Below, in pieces: positions 47,033 to 58,689 of a stretch of DNA of 64,000 nucleotides. A model generated the notes under the pieces. The model was not told where the DNA came from and searched no databases. It worked only from the letters and a program-made list of their open reading frames with translations. Made by a program: the position numbers and the translations under genes. This DNA is from Prostheceraeus crozeri (lineage: Eukaryota; Platyhelminthes; Polycladida; Euryleptidae). Each line of letters begins with the position of its first letter. Within the stretch, counting starts at the first letter, position 1. The stretch is from contig CAJQUW010001420.1 of NCBI GenBank assembly GCA_907163375.1, positions 868,001-932,000 on the forward strand, read 5' to 3'.

Positions 47033-47856
47033 CATAGAGTAGGGATATATAGGTATAGTGTCGACTCAAAAAAGTATCTGTATACAGTGAAAATTTTTAT
47101 ATGAAAAGATTCAGTTTTTTGCGGAGATTACGTTACCGTGGTTCAAAAAATTATTTGAGCACTTTTGAAAAATGTCAGAATTTGTCAATTTTTTTACTAC
47201 CGAGATGACTCTCCTACATAGGTAGTATGAAACAAGTTGGATATCGAAAGGAATGAATATTTGATAATAAGTATCCTAACTAAGCGGATTTCAATCTGAT
47301 TATCAAGGGAACTTCATTAACTGCATTATAATGAAAGTCTTCATGAAAAAGTCGCGATACTACCCGTGCTTTCTTGCATGAAATTTCAAGTTTTTAATTC
47401 AATCTTCACCGGCATGATTTTATGATTCACTAAATTCATGTTTCATTTCTTGAATCTGAGTAGTGATGTGGAACCATTTACATCTTTCAAAGTTAAATTA
47501 AGTCATTGTCTTTGATTATGTTGTTTTGCTCCACCAGTGGCAGGTTGCTAAAGATATGATCACGCTTAAGAAGATTCTCTTAAGGTTCAGCACGAAATCA
47601 GTAGCAGCTCATCGAGTTGCTAATTTAACAAACATTACCTCTCCAAAACTGTCATGACACGGAGGGTCTGCAAAATAATGTCATTTCCTTTATCAATTCC
47701 GTGGTAATTTATTCAAAGCTGCATAAATGTGCATGTCTCACATTTGGAAACAAATCCAATTGTATTCAGCTCGAGTTCATTTAATAAAATCGAAAGTATA
47801 TACTATACACATTGGGGATTTAAGAAATGCGGAGTTGCCACTCTACCTACTCTATG
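47033..47856 (+). mobile_element. MITE family copy 1 (824 bp) with perfect 8-bp target duplication
   Basis: The left end CATAGAGTAGG and right end CCTACTCTATG are inverted repeats. ATCACAGT stands directly outside both ends (47025-47032 and 47857-47864), an exact 8-bp duplication as made by hAT and P-type elements. The whole length is similar, in reverse orientation, to 55411-56264. There is no transposase. GTCGACTC near the left end is conserved between the two copies. Confidence 0.88.
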
Positions 47857-48612
47857 ATCACAGTTAATATCAAAACCGAGAAATACATCCGTGAGAGCCC
47901 GAAAACCATTTTACTGTCGATAATACACTGTCTTACTCTATAGATTCTAGGAAAATGATCTGGCTTGGGGTTACTTAAAATTACAGGCTGGCCAGAGCTT
48001 GCTTGTGGAAATTCTTCATACCGGTGCATTATGATGTGCATATGATTTTATTATATTCAAGAAATTTTATACATATTGGTATTCGTCATCTATATTTCAA
48101 CACATCATTGGTACCAATGACGGCTAATTTGATATAAGCTGCGTACAATGGTATATTGTAGGTATTTGCATTCAAGAAGTAAATTGCACATCGTGAAGTA
48201 GACAATTCAATTTGTTCTACGGTGTACGGAATATATTATTGCTTCTAAATTGTGAAACTCATTATGCACGCCAAGAAATTTTGATTCACAAAACCCTCCG
48301 TCATATCATGACATTTTAAAATATCATTAAGGTCAGAAAAGTTGTAATTCCTGCTTGATATAATTGCTGAGAAAATGTTTTATATATTACAGAGGTTTAA
48401 CCTGCGGCGCTTTATAAAACATGAAATTCTGCTAGTTATACTCTCAAAAGGATGGAGGTTTTGTCTGCGGTACTTTGCCTCTATATGGTTGAGCTGTAAT
48501 TAATTATTATCTGTGGCCTTAGTGCATTAATGATCAATGTGTTTTTAGTCACATCATGGGCCTATAGTGTGTAGGCGCATAAAGATTCATACCTTAAAAA
48601 TTGACTCCTGGA

Positions 48613-48890
48613 TTACTTGTAACCAGTAAAAACTGAAAATGGGCTCCAGAAAAAGGAGCGTATGGTCCTCCCCAGAAGAGATCTTCCGGATATTTTGTGA
48701 CATCCCGTTTTCATCCCTGTTTTTGTTAACTTCCTTTCAATGTTCAAAATTGCTAGGTCACTGAGGCGCTCTTGGACCATGGTTGTCCTCAAAAATGTTT
48801 TAATAGGCTTCAATTTGCTAACTGTGTTCACAGACAACCGAAGTTGCTGGGATGACTAATGCAGTTTCGATTGGTTTTTTATACTGGTGA
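48613..48890 (-). pseudogene. hAT transposase C-terminal (dimerisation) fragment
   Basis: On the minus strand, ETALVIPATSVVCEHS changes frame into SKLKPIKTFLRTTMVQERLS and then DLAILNIERKLTK. This matches the hAT C-terminal region of TTF-zinc-finger / ZMYM1-type transposases: P-V-T-S-A-x-C-E-R-S-F-S-K-L-K-x-I-K, then T-M-x-Q-E-R-L. Only this last part is present. One frameshift in the C-E-R-S-F-S-K-L-K stretch is visible. It has different motifs from the BED-type hAT in intron 1. Confidence 0.72.
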
Positions 48891-48926
48891 CAGTGGGAAA
48901 GAAAGAATGCTTACTTAGGTTATCAA

Positions 48927-49092
48927 TGAATATGATGTAAATAAAAATGTGATGAACATTGAATGGAAAATCTATCAAGAAATTTGAGGGCCATTTGCAA
49001 TAAGTCATTATCCGGTATATATGATACGATATCATATATACCGATAGATTTTCCATTCAATGTTCATCACACTTTTATTTACATCATATTCA
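48927..49092. repeat. Nested hairpin: 50-bp arms plus inner 13-bp palindrome
   Basis: The arms 48927-48976 and 49043-49092 match with one mismatch in 50. The 66-base loop ends with GGTATATATGATA-CGA-TATCATATATACC (49014-49042), a perfect 13-bp inverted repeat around three bases. Probably a small MITE; it sits just upstream of the hAT fragment. Confidence 0.85.
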
Positions 49093-49664
49093 CAACGGAG
49101 AACAAACTTATCGTAAGTTCCTTTATCCATTATTGTAAAGCAGTCAAATAGGGAGAGAGTTTCAATGAATTCTGTGAAACGCAATGATTATTTTTTGAGA
49201 AAAATGTCAAGTACCTTCTTCAGGCAGAGAAATAGAAACTCTCTGATTCATTTTTACGGATTGTAGACAAATTTGAAAACGTGGGGGGGGGAGATGACCC
49301 TTAAGTACCTTAAACTGTTCCTGATGTTAACCGCTTCTGCTATCTGTCTTTCTATCGCGTTGTTGTAACGCACACTCCTCACATTTATTGTAAATTTCTG
49401 CTCAACTTCATCATGCCTTACAATGTCTCCATAATACCGAGCCATCTTTTCGCTCTTGTAGTTGCTTCCAGTGTTCATTTCCTCATTTCGGATTGAAACT
49501 GACACTGACGTGAGATCATTTTGTTTTCTCCTTCTCTGCTGATATTTTACTGGGTCTCTTTAGGCGCACCTTAGAAAATCAGCGTGTCATGAGTTTGAAA
49601 AAAGTGTTGCTTTTATTCCTTACTTCCTTTTATTACATGGATGAGGTATTATTCTCTTGGAATA

Positions 49665-50123
49665 CACTAGGTGACATGCCACACTCAATTACGCGTTACA
49701 CAATGACCCTAAATATCCGTGGCTATGCGTGACACTGCTGCAACATCTGTCGGCAGTCCTGTTATAAAGACTTTGTGTCTCATGTGTCTGCATGTATCAG
49801 AGGCTAAACAATGTGATAGGACCTCAATTTCATGCTCAGGGAAGACAGAACATGCTTAGCGGTTCATCCGTGGTTCAAGCGGCAGCGCAGACAACCGTAG
49901 ACGACGTACAAACTATAAACGCTCGCCCGCGCGTCTTCATAAACATTCCCCATCAGATCAACAGCATCGTTTGATTTATCATTTTAACAGCATCAGATCA
50001 AGTGATTTCTGACTCTTAGTGCAGCGCGTATGTACGCGAGTAGAAGAATAGAATGTCTTAAACCACGGATGCTTGGGGTGTTCCGTAATTACGCGTGAAT
50101 TACACGTGGCATGTCACCTAGTG
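49665..50123. mobile_element. 459-bp terminal-inverted-repeat element flanked by 41-bp direct repeats
   Basis: The ends CACTAGGTGACATGCCAC and its exact complement form an 18-bp perfect inverted repeat; weaker similarity (AATTACGCGT, CATCCGTGG) continues to ~55 bases. Immediately outside, 49624-49664 and 50124-50164 are direct repeats of 41 bases with five differences, ending ATTATTCTCTTGGAATA. The interior is clearly richer in GC than the flanks and contains a 59-codon frame from the ATG at 49792 (MYQRLNNVIGPQFHAQGRQN...). Family unknown. A 41-bp duplication is too long for ordinary cut-and-paste transposases; insertion into one unit of an existing tandem repeat or site-specific integration are alternatives. 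Confidence 0.7.
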
Positions 50124-50489
50124 TTCTTTCTATTCTATGAATGAGGTATTATTCTCTTGGAATATTTCATGATTGATTACTCTGACTCATACACACCCTT
50201 GCATGGGTAAAATCGCAACCACTAAAATGAGATAGCCAAAACTCAGAACTAACCATAACTTTGCCGAACCAACCCTATACTGTAGAATAAAGGCAGCTTT
50301 ATCTTATCACTATAAAAATACAGGTATTAAAAACTGGGGTTTCATAACCCAGGTTTTCAACCTTGGGCTTGGAGTAGGCTTCTTTGCGTGCTCTCATTTT
50401 CCATGAAGCACCAATTGACTTGCTCAGAAAATTGTAGTATTCTTATAGTTATTATGTAATACCGGCATTTAGCCTATCGGTCGTAGGAG

Positions 50490-50960
50490 TGCTGGAGTGT
50501 CGGAGAAATGTGTGTTCAAACTCAAATTTGTTTCGCAGAATACTATTTCACCGGTTGAAGCGCTCTGCAAAATAGTATAAACTTCATTCGTAGAATACTA
50601 TTTCACCCGTTGAAGCGCTGTGCAAACTCATTTTCTATGTGGCACCAAGTCACTTTTGTGATAAATATCATTTTTCGAGGATATCGGTTTTTGTCGGTTA
50701 TTCGTGTACGGAAAGCCCTGGGCTGAAAGTTACTGTACAAACTCTGTCTCAATTGCCTATATCTAAATTTTTCATTGGAATGCTGTACAAACTCACTTAC
50801 TAGGTAGCACCAATACTTGCATCAATTTTTCGAATTTTTATTTGGAGTTTGAAGTTAAAGAGGTTCGAATTTAGAAATAAGTCTTGTCTGTACAAACTCT
50901 CTGCGTCATTACTAGTAGCCTACATGTAGTTTTCGATTCTGTACAAACTCTTTAAAAAGT
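50490..50960 (+). repeat. Interspersed CTGTACAAACTC repeats with a 53-bp tandem pair
   Basis: AGAATACTATTTCACC(G/C)GTTG AAGCGCT starts at about 50539 and again 53 bases later. The word TGTACAAACTC or TGCAAACTC recurs about six times between 50568 and 50950, several times beside TAGGTAGCACCAA-like words. No coding frame. Confidence 0.7.
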
Positions 50961-51155
50961 TGAAATCGTTGCTAGAAATTCATCGACAGCATTAATTAGT
51001 GTTCATGATTTTTCTTTATTGAAGTCCTGATTTACATTTTATAAAAAATACACGATGAACAGGACTTATATCAAAAAGGCGGAAATAAAGGCAGTTACTA
51101 AGAACAACATTCATTTGATATGCTGCCGAAAGCCAAAAAAAAAGAGCAATGTGAT

Positions 51156-51254
51156 ATTAAAATGGGTAAGAGCTTTCAGTCAATGACCTTCATCAGTTAC
51201 AGAATGTCTGTAACTGATGAAGGTCATTGACTGAAAGATCTTGCCCATTTTAAT
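51156..51254. repeat. Near-perfect 48-bp hairpin with 3-base loop
   Basis: TCAATGACCTTCATCAGTTA pairs with its complement around AATG-like loop bases 51204-51206; over arms of 48 bases only two or three differ. It would extrude as a cruciform or fold as a strong RNA hairpin. Probably a small MITE. Confidence 0.88.
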
Positions 51255-51259
51255 AATAC

Positions 51260-54200
51260 ATTTCGAGCCCATCAAAGTGTTTTCTTACTTGCTTCAATTA
51301 TTATCAATATTGGCTCGATGGCACCTCCACTTCTCCTAATCGAATCAAAATTTACCCATAAAGCATCCGACATAATTCTATATCGAATATTGTATGTTAA
51401 AAGCACCTTGGCAACATGAAGCAAATCGACTTCAAAAGTCAATGTTGACCGCTACATAACATGTTTGTCACATGAGTTATAATAAATACTTCAGTAGTCG
51501 ACCTTTGGGGTGCAAAGGACGAAATTGATTGCTACATGTCGACGTCTTTATAGGCGTTTATTGTAGCCATTTAATCTGTTTTTGTCTAAGTATATCTAAT
51601 AATAATTTTGCGTGTTTATAACGGCGATGTGTGTTTATAACGGATCTGGATGTTGACAGCTTGTAGCAGCTTGATTATGCAAGATTTCCGTATGATTAGC
51701 AGAACGAAATTTGTCAAAACACTGCAGAACAAAGTCTTGTATATTTATTCAGTTGAATCCTTGTGGGTTGTCTGAAACGCTACACTTGTTGGTGTAGGCC
51801 TACCGTACCCGAAATACTGATATTATCATGGTCATTGAGTCATCGACACATCGGAAGAGACGGTACACTGGCAATCAGTCAAGTCCTTAACATACACATA
51901 GCTTTACATCGACAACCAGAACTTATAGGAGCGAGTTTTGCATTTTCTCATTTTTGTCTTGACCGTTTTTATAGAGGCAGCAATTCCCCGAGATTCTGTA
52001 AGCATAATATATGCACATGTAATTTACATTTTTCTCGCCTTCATAGTCAATTGGACATATCGTTACGTTAATTGTTTTAATCTGGCTGTGGCTTACAATG
52101 GAGGTTAGAGACGATGTAAGATCCTCATAATAGAACATGGAATCATGGTTTCAATCATGATTTGCTTAAATGCTGAATTCAAAAGACATAAAGATTTTAA
52201 CTCTGCCTAATATTTTAAATCTTTTGCGTCTACTGCTTCTTTGTAAGTAGAAGGAGAGGTTCGTTTCATATTAGTAATTTAGAAATCAATTGAAATAGAA
52301 AATGAAAAATGAAAGTTGCCTTTGTTTAGCAAGACTACTAATGTCATGAAAAGACCTAAGCGTGTTACTAGTATCTGTCATGAACAGTAGACCATTTAAT
52401 TCTCGTACATAAATTTAGATTTATAGAAGCGAAAATCGAATGAGCGAATAGAACTGGGATTGCGTGTGAGCATTTCGAATAAGCGAATGAAGCACCGAGA
52501 GTAATGAGAAAAGGAAAAGCGGATGGAGAGAGAGAGACAGAGATAGGACAAGAGGGAGATAAACGAATGAGGATACACAATACTGACTGGCACAATCTCA
52601 TCTTTGATGAGAAACGAGTGTTGCCGACGAATGCTGTATCCTGCATTGGGTGTTCCCTAGATACTGCAAGCTGGCAGTTTAGCTCAACACTTCTTCCCTT
52701 CGGCTCATTTGCCTGTACAGCTCTCGTTGTTTTATCGACTCAATCGCAAGAAGATGCATTGCTACGTTGCTGCAGAGAACACAGGAAACTTTTCAGAAAG
52801 AAGCCAGGGAAGGTAATTTCCCTTGAACAAGAAATCCCCATTAACTTATTTCTCCCTCCACGAAAGGCCTTGAATAGATCAACCCATTAACAATACCAAA
52901 ATCGATGCGTCATAACTGTGGAGGACACTTACTATTCATGAAAACTGAAGCTTATTCACTCCCACTGATTAAGTGCATAGTGGAGCCTCGGTTGGCCAAT
53001 TTAATTTAAACTGCTAACAACTTTATACCCCTTTTATCTACCAATTCCTTGCAAGATTTTGCTTTAATATCGGACTCCGGATGGAGGGTTTTAGGATCCA
53101 AATAACTTGGCCGCGTGTGGCTGTCACGAAGAGAAAGGAGAGCGATGTGACAGGCAACTAACCCATTACTGCAACTGGAGGCAAGGCGACGTGTGAGAGA
53201 TGGTGAGACGTGTTCAATGCGAGGTGAGTAATCGAAATTCCAACTGCCTTTTTCTTTCTTTCAAGTTGATGCATGATCCAGTTATCGATTAAAACAGACA
53301 ATTGAGGAGAGTAAGATGCCGGATTGTTTGATTTGAAATTTACTGAACTAATTAAATTCACGAAATGATTTCATATAAAACAAATCGTGAAAATAGGCAT
53401 TGTGTATAATCGAAAATTTAAACAAATTTTATGAGCTTTTTTTGAACTAAGGAAATCAGCATCTAAAAGTATCATGAAAATCACCTGTCATTGCATGGTC
53501 TATTTTCATTTAGGAATTGTTCATTGGAAAATAGCCAAGGTAGTCACAAAGTGGCTTTCGATCAACTGCACCTTTAGAAACAAGCATTTCCACAACCCAG
53601 TCAAAAAATCATAACTTGCTATTTGCGCTAGGCAGGGTATCAATAATTCTGATCAAATCATGTGAAGATTAATAGCCAATTCTTACCAATATTCTCAAAA
53701 ATAGCAGATCTGTCACAGTGGGCTAAAGTTTGCGTCTAAGGATTTATATGAAATATGCTCTTTCGGAACAGAATTCAGATGTTTTTTTAAAAAATAAGTA
53801 TGTGCAAAATTAATGTGCTTAATTTGAACTCACAGGTTCTTATTTGAGGAAGCCTTGTAATGAATATGATCCAAGCTGCGGAGCATGTGGAAACCAGATG
53901 TTCGCTTATGAAATCAGAGCAAGTCTTCACTGCCTTTCGCTTACTGCCGGTAAGCACGTTTGTTTACCCTTGTTCCGGCAGGCAGTGTCATTAGAAGCTC
54001 AGGGAGGACATTGGGAATAAATGACGACGCTCCAGATAAGTCTGATTACATGTATGCCAGCATCGTCCAGGCCGATATAATGGAGTTGACGCTAAGGTTC
54101 ATATTATTGCTGTGCAATAAGCACTTTGAAGAGATTTGATTAAATTGCCTCTTAGAGCTGTCTTTGTGACCGGATCACTGTCAGTTCAGGACATTTCTAG

Positions 54201-55410
54201 GTCAGAAAGGTTTTTAGACCTGGACCCGACCAAGTTATGAGCAGTTTGCAAGCCGTCCTGTTCTATTTGTACGTTTTCACATGGTCAGGCTGATAATTCG
54301 TGCAGTTATTCATAATCTATCTGGAGTAATTTATAGCGACCTGCACAACCGTTTGTATTTCAAATAGCTTGCATGAGTCCGGTGAGCTTAGTCAGGCCCG
54401 TCGAGTCATGCTAATGATCCAGAATTCTAAATGGGGATCCATTTCCAGCCAGATATGCCCGTTGTGGCCCGTTTCATACCCCGGCTCTGGTGTAAGCGGT
54501 GCGCCTTCCTGAAGATTCAACATCGTCCAGTTTTGAGCAATTTCTTTGAGTAATGAGCTTGAAGAATTTTTGTCTGTTCGATCTTCCGTACCAAAGACAG
54601 GTAAACCTAGGATACCAAAGAGTTATTCTTCAGATACTTGAATAACAGTATTAAAAATGTAAGTGACACTATGAGATGATCTTGGTTCTGATATTGCGCC
54701 AAATTGCAGTTAGATTTTTAGTAGTTGGTAGTATGCCTAGAAAAATGCATAAATTAGAGTTACAAAAATATCTTCGTTTCATGATAGGAAAACATGCAAC
54801 AAAGTAATACCAATGTACATTTCTTTCAGAATGGGAGTCAAAAAATAATTATCAAGTTTCAGATGTTCTATAATGCCAACATGATAAGATAACGTGTAAA
54901 AGTTATTGAAATAAATTTTAAATACGAAACCTGTTCATGGTAGGTTATTCAACAAAGCCATAAAGGATCGATTTTGCACATGCGAAGGAAATTAATTTAA
55001 ACTACTCAATATTATCCAGCGGTCCAAGTGAATTTCCTTGACTTGCTTAGAGTTTCTCCTTCATGTTCTTTAATCGGTGACAGAGTTAGACTGAGTGATC
55101 TGCATGATCTGAGACATATTAGGGACATGATCTCTCAGAGCAAGATGATTTAGTGTCATATTGAGCATTCTCAAGCAAAAATGTACAAGACCAAGTCACT
55201 TTCATACAATGTTTCATACATGTGCTCTAGTCAATGTGTGAGGGCATTTCTGACACTTTCGATAGCGATGAAATGACAACAATTCTCCCTAAATTATGTT
55301 GACATTCTGAGCGTAATTAGCTGCTTACTTTCTCAATCACAAAAAAGTCATTCCTGAAGTAAAAATAAATTCAATATAGTTTTCTAATTCGATCAATTGA
55401 ATTGATGAAC
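51260..55410. other. Unannotated stretch between MITE copies
   Basis: No recognisable gene. A 128-codon frame at 52504-52890 begins with a charged, G/A-rich stretch and is also open on the opposite strand; it has no known motif. No tRNA or repeat array seen. Confidence 0.4.
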
Positions 55411-56264
55411 CATAGAGTAAGTACATTAGGTAGAGTGGTAACTCCGCATTTATTAAATCCCAATGTGTATACACTTTCGATTTTATTAAATGAACTCGAG
55501 GGGGATATATTAATTGTTACCAAATGTGAAGTATGTACATTTTTGCAGTTCTTCAGAAATTGCAACGGAATTGAATGATCATGATAGTAATGCAGAAGGA
55601 ATGATGGTCGTTTACCGATTCTCAGTGTCATGACATCCTTGGAGAGTTAATGTTTGTTAAATAAGCAATTCGATGGGTTGTACCAAAGGTTGCTACTGAT
55701 TTCGTGCTGAACCTCAAGAGTATTTTCTTAAGCGTGATCATATCACAGGCAACCTGCCACTGGCAGAGGAAAATCACACAATCAAAGACAATGACTTCAT
55801 TTAACTTTGAAAGATGTAAATGGCTCCACATCACTATTCAGATTCTAGAAATGAAACATGAATTTAGTGAATCATAAAATCATGCCGGTGAAGATTGAAT
55901 TAAAAACTTGAAATTTCAGCCACGAAAGCATGGGTAGTATCGCGACTTTTTCATGAAGACTTTCATTATAATGTAGTTAATGAAGTTCCCTTGATAATCA
56001 GATTGAAATTCGCTTAGTTAGGATACTTATTATCAAACATTCATTCCTTTTGATATCCAACTTGTTTCATACTACCTATATGGGAGAGTCATCTCGGTAG
56101 TATACAAATTGACAAATTCTGACTTTTTTCAAAAGTGCTGAAATAATTTTTTGAACCACGGGAACGTAATCTCCGCAAAAAACTGAATCCTTTGATATAA
56201 AAATTTTCACTATATACAGATACTTTTTTGAGTCGACACTCTACCTATATATCCCTACTCTATG
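55411..56264 (-). mobile_element. MITE family copy 2 (854 bp), inverted relative to copy 1
   Basis: The left end CATAGAGTAAG...GGTAGAGTGG and right end CCTATATATCCCTACTCTATG match copy 1 at 47033 in reverse complement over the whole length, by eye about 85 percent identical. No clear 8-bp duplication is seen outside (TGATGAAC against CTTCATGT), so it may be older or rearranged. The two copies together form a 9.2-kb inverted pair. Confidence 0.85.
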
Positions 56265-56324
56265 CTTCATGTTACTACATTATGGAAAAACTGCAATGGT
56301 AGCAGTTTTGCTTTCTTTAAAGGG

Positions 56325-56478
56325 TACCAGACGACCGATGAGTGTGTGAACAGCGTCGTATTTCAGAGGCTTAGGCCTCCGGCGGGCTTGACGGACTTCG
56401 TTCGGCCTTCTCGTCACACGATCGCGTCGCCTCTCTCCGCCGTCAACCATCAGATTTCGCTCACTACGTTCACTTAAT
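56325..56478 (+). other. GC-rich island of unknown origin
   Basis: About 150 bases with words such as GGCCTCCGGCGGGCTTGACGG and ACACGATCGCGTCGCC stand out in very AT-rich DNA, directly after MITE copy 2. It is open in one frame (56262-56477). I cannot match it to rRNA or a protein family. Confidence 0.5.
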
Positions 56479-57065
56479 CTAGCTACAGACTATTTTCACA
56501 TGAAACAAGCTGAAATGAATCAAATTTGTTTGACATCGAAAATTTCAGCATTATTTATGATAATCGAAGTTTTAAGATCAAGTAAATAGCATTAAAAGTA
56601 CTCTTTAACGGATCGTTTAGGACAACTTCCCAGGTTGGTAACCACTCAGCTATCGACTCAATTGACGTTCATGTGCTGACTTTATTCTGTATTTAACATG
56701 TTGGTGACGGAGGTAGCATGCAATTATATCGACAATCGAACAATGCATCGAAGCTGATAGTTCTTTATTAGTCAAGGAGATGACACGAAGTTCTGTAGAG
56801 AAGAAGTTGTGACTGAAACCCACATAGTGTTCCACATTTCTTAACTACTTCAAAAAACGACACGTCTGCAGTGGTACCCGCGATTGTCTAGAGTTATTGA
56901 CTAAAGACAAAGGAATTTCTTCAACATGATTAATATATGAAGTATTGTCATGCTCTTTCATATGAGTGGTAATTTTGATTCAGAATCGTCTTAATTTGAC
57001 TCTTAAAGTCTCACACTCAAACATGCTTTCAAATTTGTAATGACTTTCATATTCTACCATAGCTA

Positions 57066-58680
57066 CAGTCCGTTTCATAAAAAGTGGATCATCCTAAAAT
57101 TTGACTAAATATAACATAAGTATGATACAGAAAGCATTTTTCATGTTATTTCATGTCCCTAATATATATAAAAAATGTATATATATATATAAGCTATATG
57201 ACATATAACGGTTTAAGAGAAGGAAATATTTTTGGGGCCCACCCTTATTATCAATGATGACATTACAAATTCGTCTAGGCATTGATTCGATATATATTTT
57301 TTTTATTGACGGAGATTAAATTTCTCCACTCTCTTTTTAACAGTGACGTAAGTTTGATACGCCATCTGAGTAGCAGTGAACGACGAACGTTACGGTTTTT
57401 TTTTTTTACTCCATTTTCTTTGGGATTCAGATCAGGAGAACGAGCTGGCCAAGATAATGTCCTAAGCCCTAATTGAGACTTGCATAAGTTGACTCTACTA
57501 CTACTCCTGTGACCACATTATCATCCCTCCATAACCAGTCACATCCATCAATCACCAAGTTGGATCTGTCATTTGGCCAATGTTCATTCGTAAAACATTT
57601 CAATAGCGTTCAGAATTCATGGTTCCTTGCTGTATGTGAAGTTCAGAGCATCATGGTCCAAATGTGGCCAGCCCAGTAATCAGTCACCACCACCCACTGG
57701 GCCCCGCGACGATGTCTTTCGTCGAATTTCCTGATCAGATTTTATCCATATCTCAATCGACTCACTATCCTTCAGTTCAGACGACTGATGCCTCATCAGA
57801 CAACTAACCCCGATCCCAATGAGTTCGCCAGTGGACAAGACTCTCATTGCCATCTGAGACGGTCGTCCTTTTTGCTGAAAGATCTGATATCTCGATCTGC
57901 CTCGTACAGCTCTTGAAAGCTCAATTCGATAAGTCTCAATACGAATAGTGGACTTAGAAAGAGACGAATCTAAGTAGTGCATGTGTCCGATTAAACGAGA
58001 GATTGGACAACAACAACAAATCTCAAAATTAGGCGGTCTCTACGTTTGGATGTTTTGCGTGGACGGCCAGAGCCCTCTTTACGACAGACTCGAAAATCAT
58101 CATTATGCCATCGATGCACATTTGTGTAAGGGACATTTAGTCGCTTGCTTGAAGCTCGCAAAGAAAAACCTAGTTCTAGCAAGGCTGACACTTGGCCTTT
58201 TGTGAATGCGATCTCGTTATTGTTCATTTGTGCTTTGTATTGTTTTCAACCGGTAAGAGATAGATTTCTAGCTGAAAGCAATCAGGAGTGCTGCCAACAC
58301 CACCGCAACGAAGTCAGGAAGCTATGGAACATGAAGTCCAGTTAATCACATGTAGCAGTTACATTATTGTTGATGAATAATGGTGCTATACTGGCTCTGA
58401 TTGACCGATTTTCTCTATTTTTGTTTTGCTTGATAGCTTTTGGCTTGTAGAACAACATATTACATAACAAAGGAAACAAATGTAATTTTATAAGAGTGAG
58501 GTATGATTTTGTGTAACATTGCTAAATGAAGATCAAATTATCTACTACTTTTGTATCTATAACAGGAAAACAACTCAATATTCATGCTTGAAATTTCCGA
58601 TAATCTTCCAAATGAGAGTTTCGTTAAGTTTGGCGGACAAAGTTTGTTTAAGGGTGATCCATTTTTTATGAAACAATCTG
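57066..58680 (-). mobile_element. Tc1-type DNA transposon with both ends and TA target duplication
   Basis: The left end CAGTCCGTTTCATAAAAAG and the reverse complement of the right end CAGATTGTTTCATAAAAAA are inverted repeats, continuing TGGATCA(T/C)CCTTAAA-like. TA stands outside both (57064-57065 and 58681-58682). Length 1615 bp, as expected for Tc1 elements. The transposase remnant lies on the minus strand inside. Confidence 0.85.
57410..58227 (-). pseudogene. Tc1-type transposase, decayed
   Basis: On the minus strand, in order: the helix-turn-helix FTKGQVSALLELGFSLRASS and RLNVPYTNVHRWH (58200-58110), then the linker CRKEGSGRPRKTSKR; SLSKSTIR; a catalytic part with ELKDSESIEIWIKSDQEIRR and GPVGGGD; QGTMNSERY; RRDDNVV (the D-x-A-P-x-H region); and LSWPARSPDLNPKENG, the final D-L-N-P-x-E motif. 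Three or more frameshifts and stops are visible. It is dead but all regions are present. Confidence 0.82.
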
Positions 58681-58689
58681 TATTTCAAC

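Noticed and set aside
52504-52890. 128-codon open frame on the + strand
   Set aside because: Begins in a low-complexity G/A-rich stretch that is open on the other strand as well; no family resemblance.
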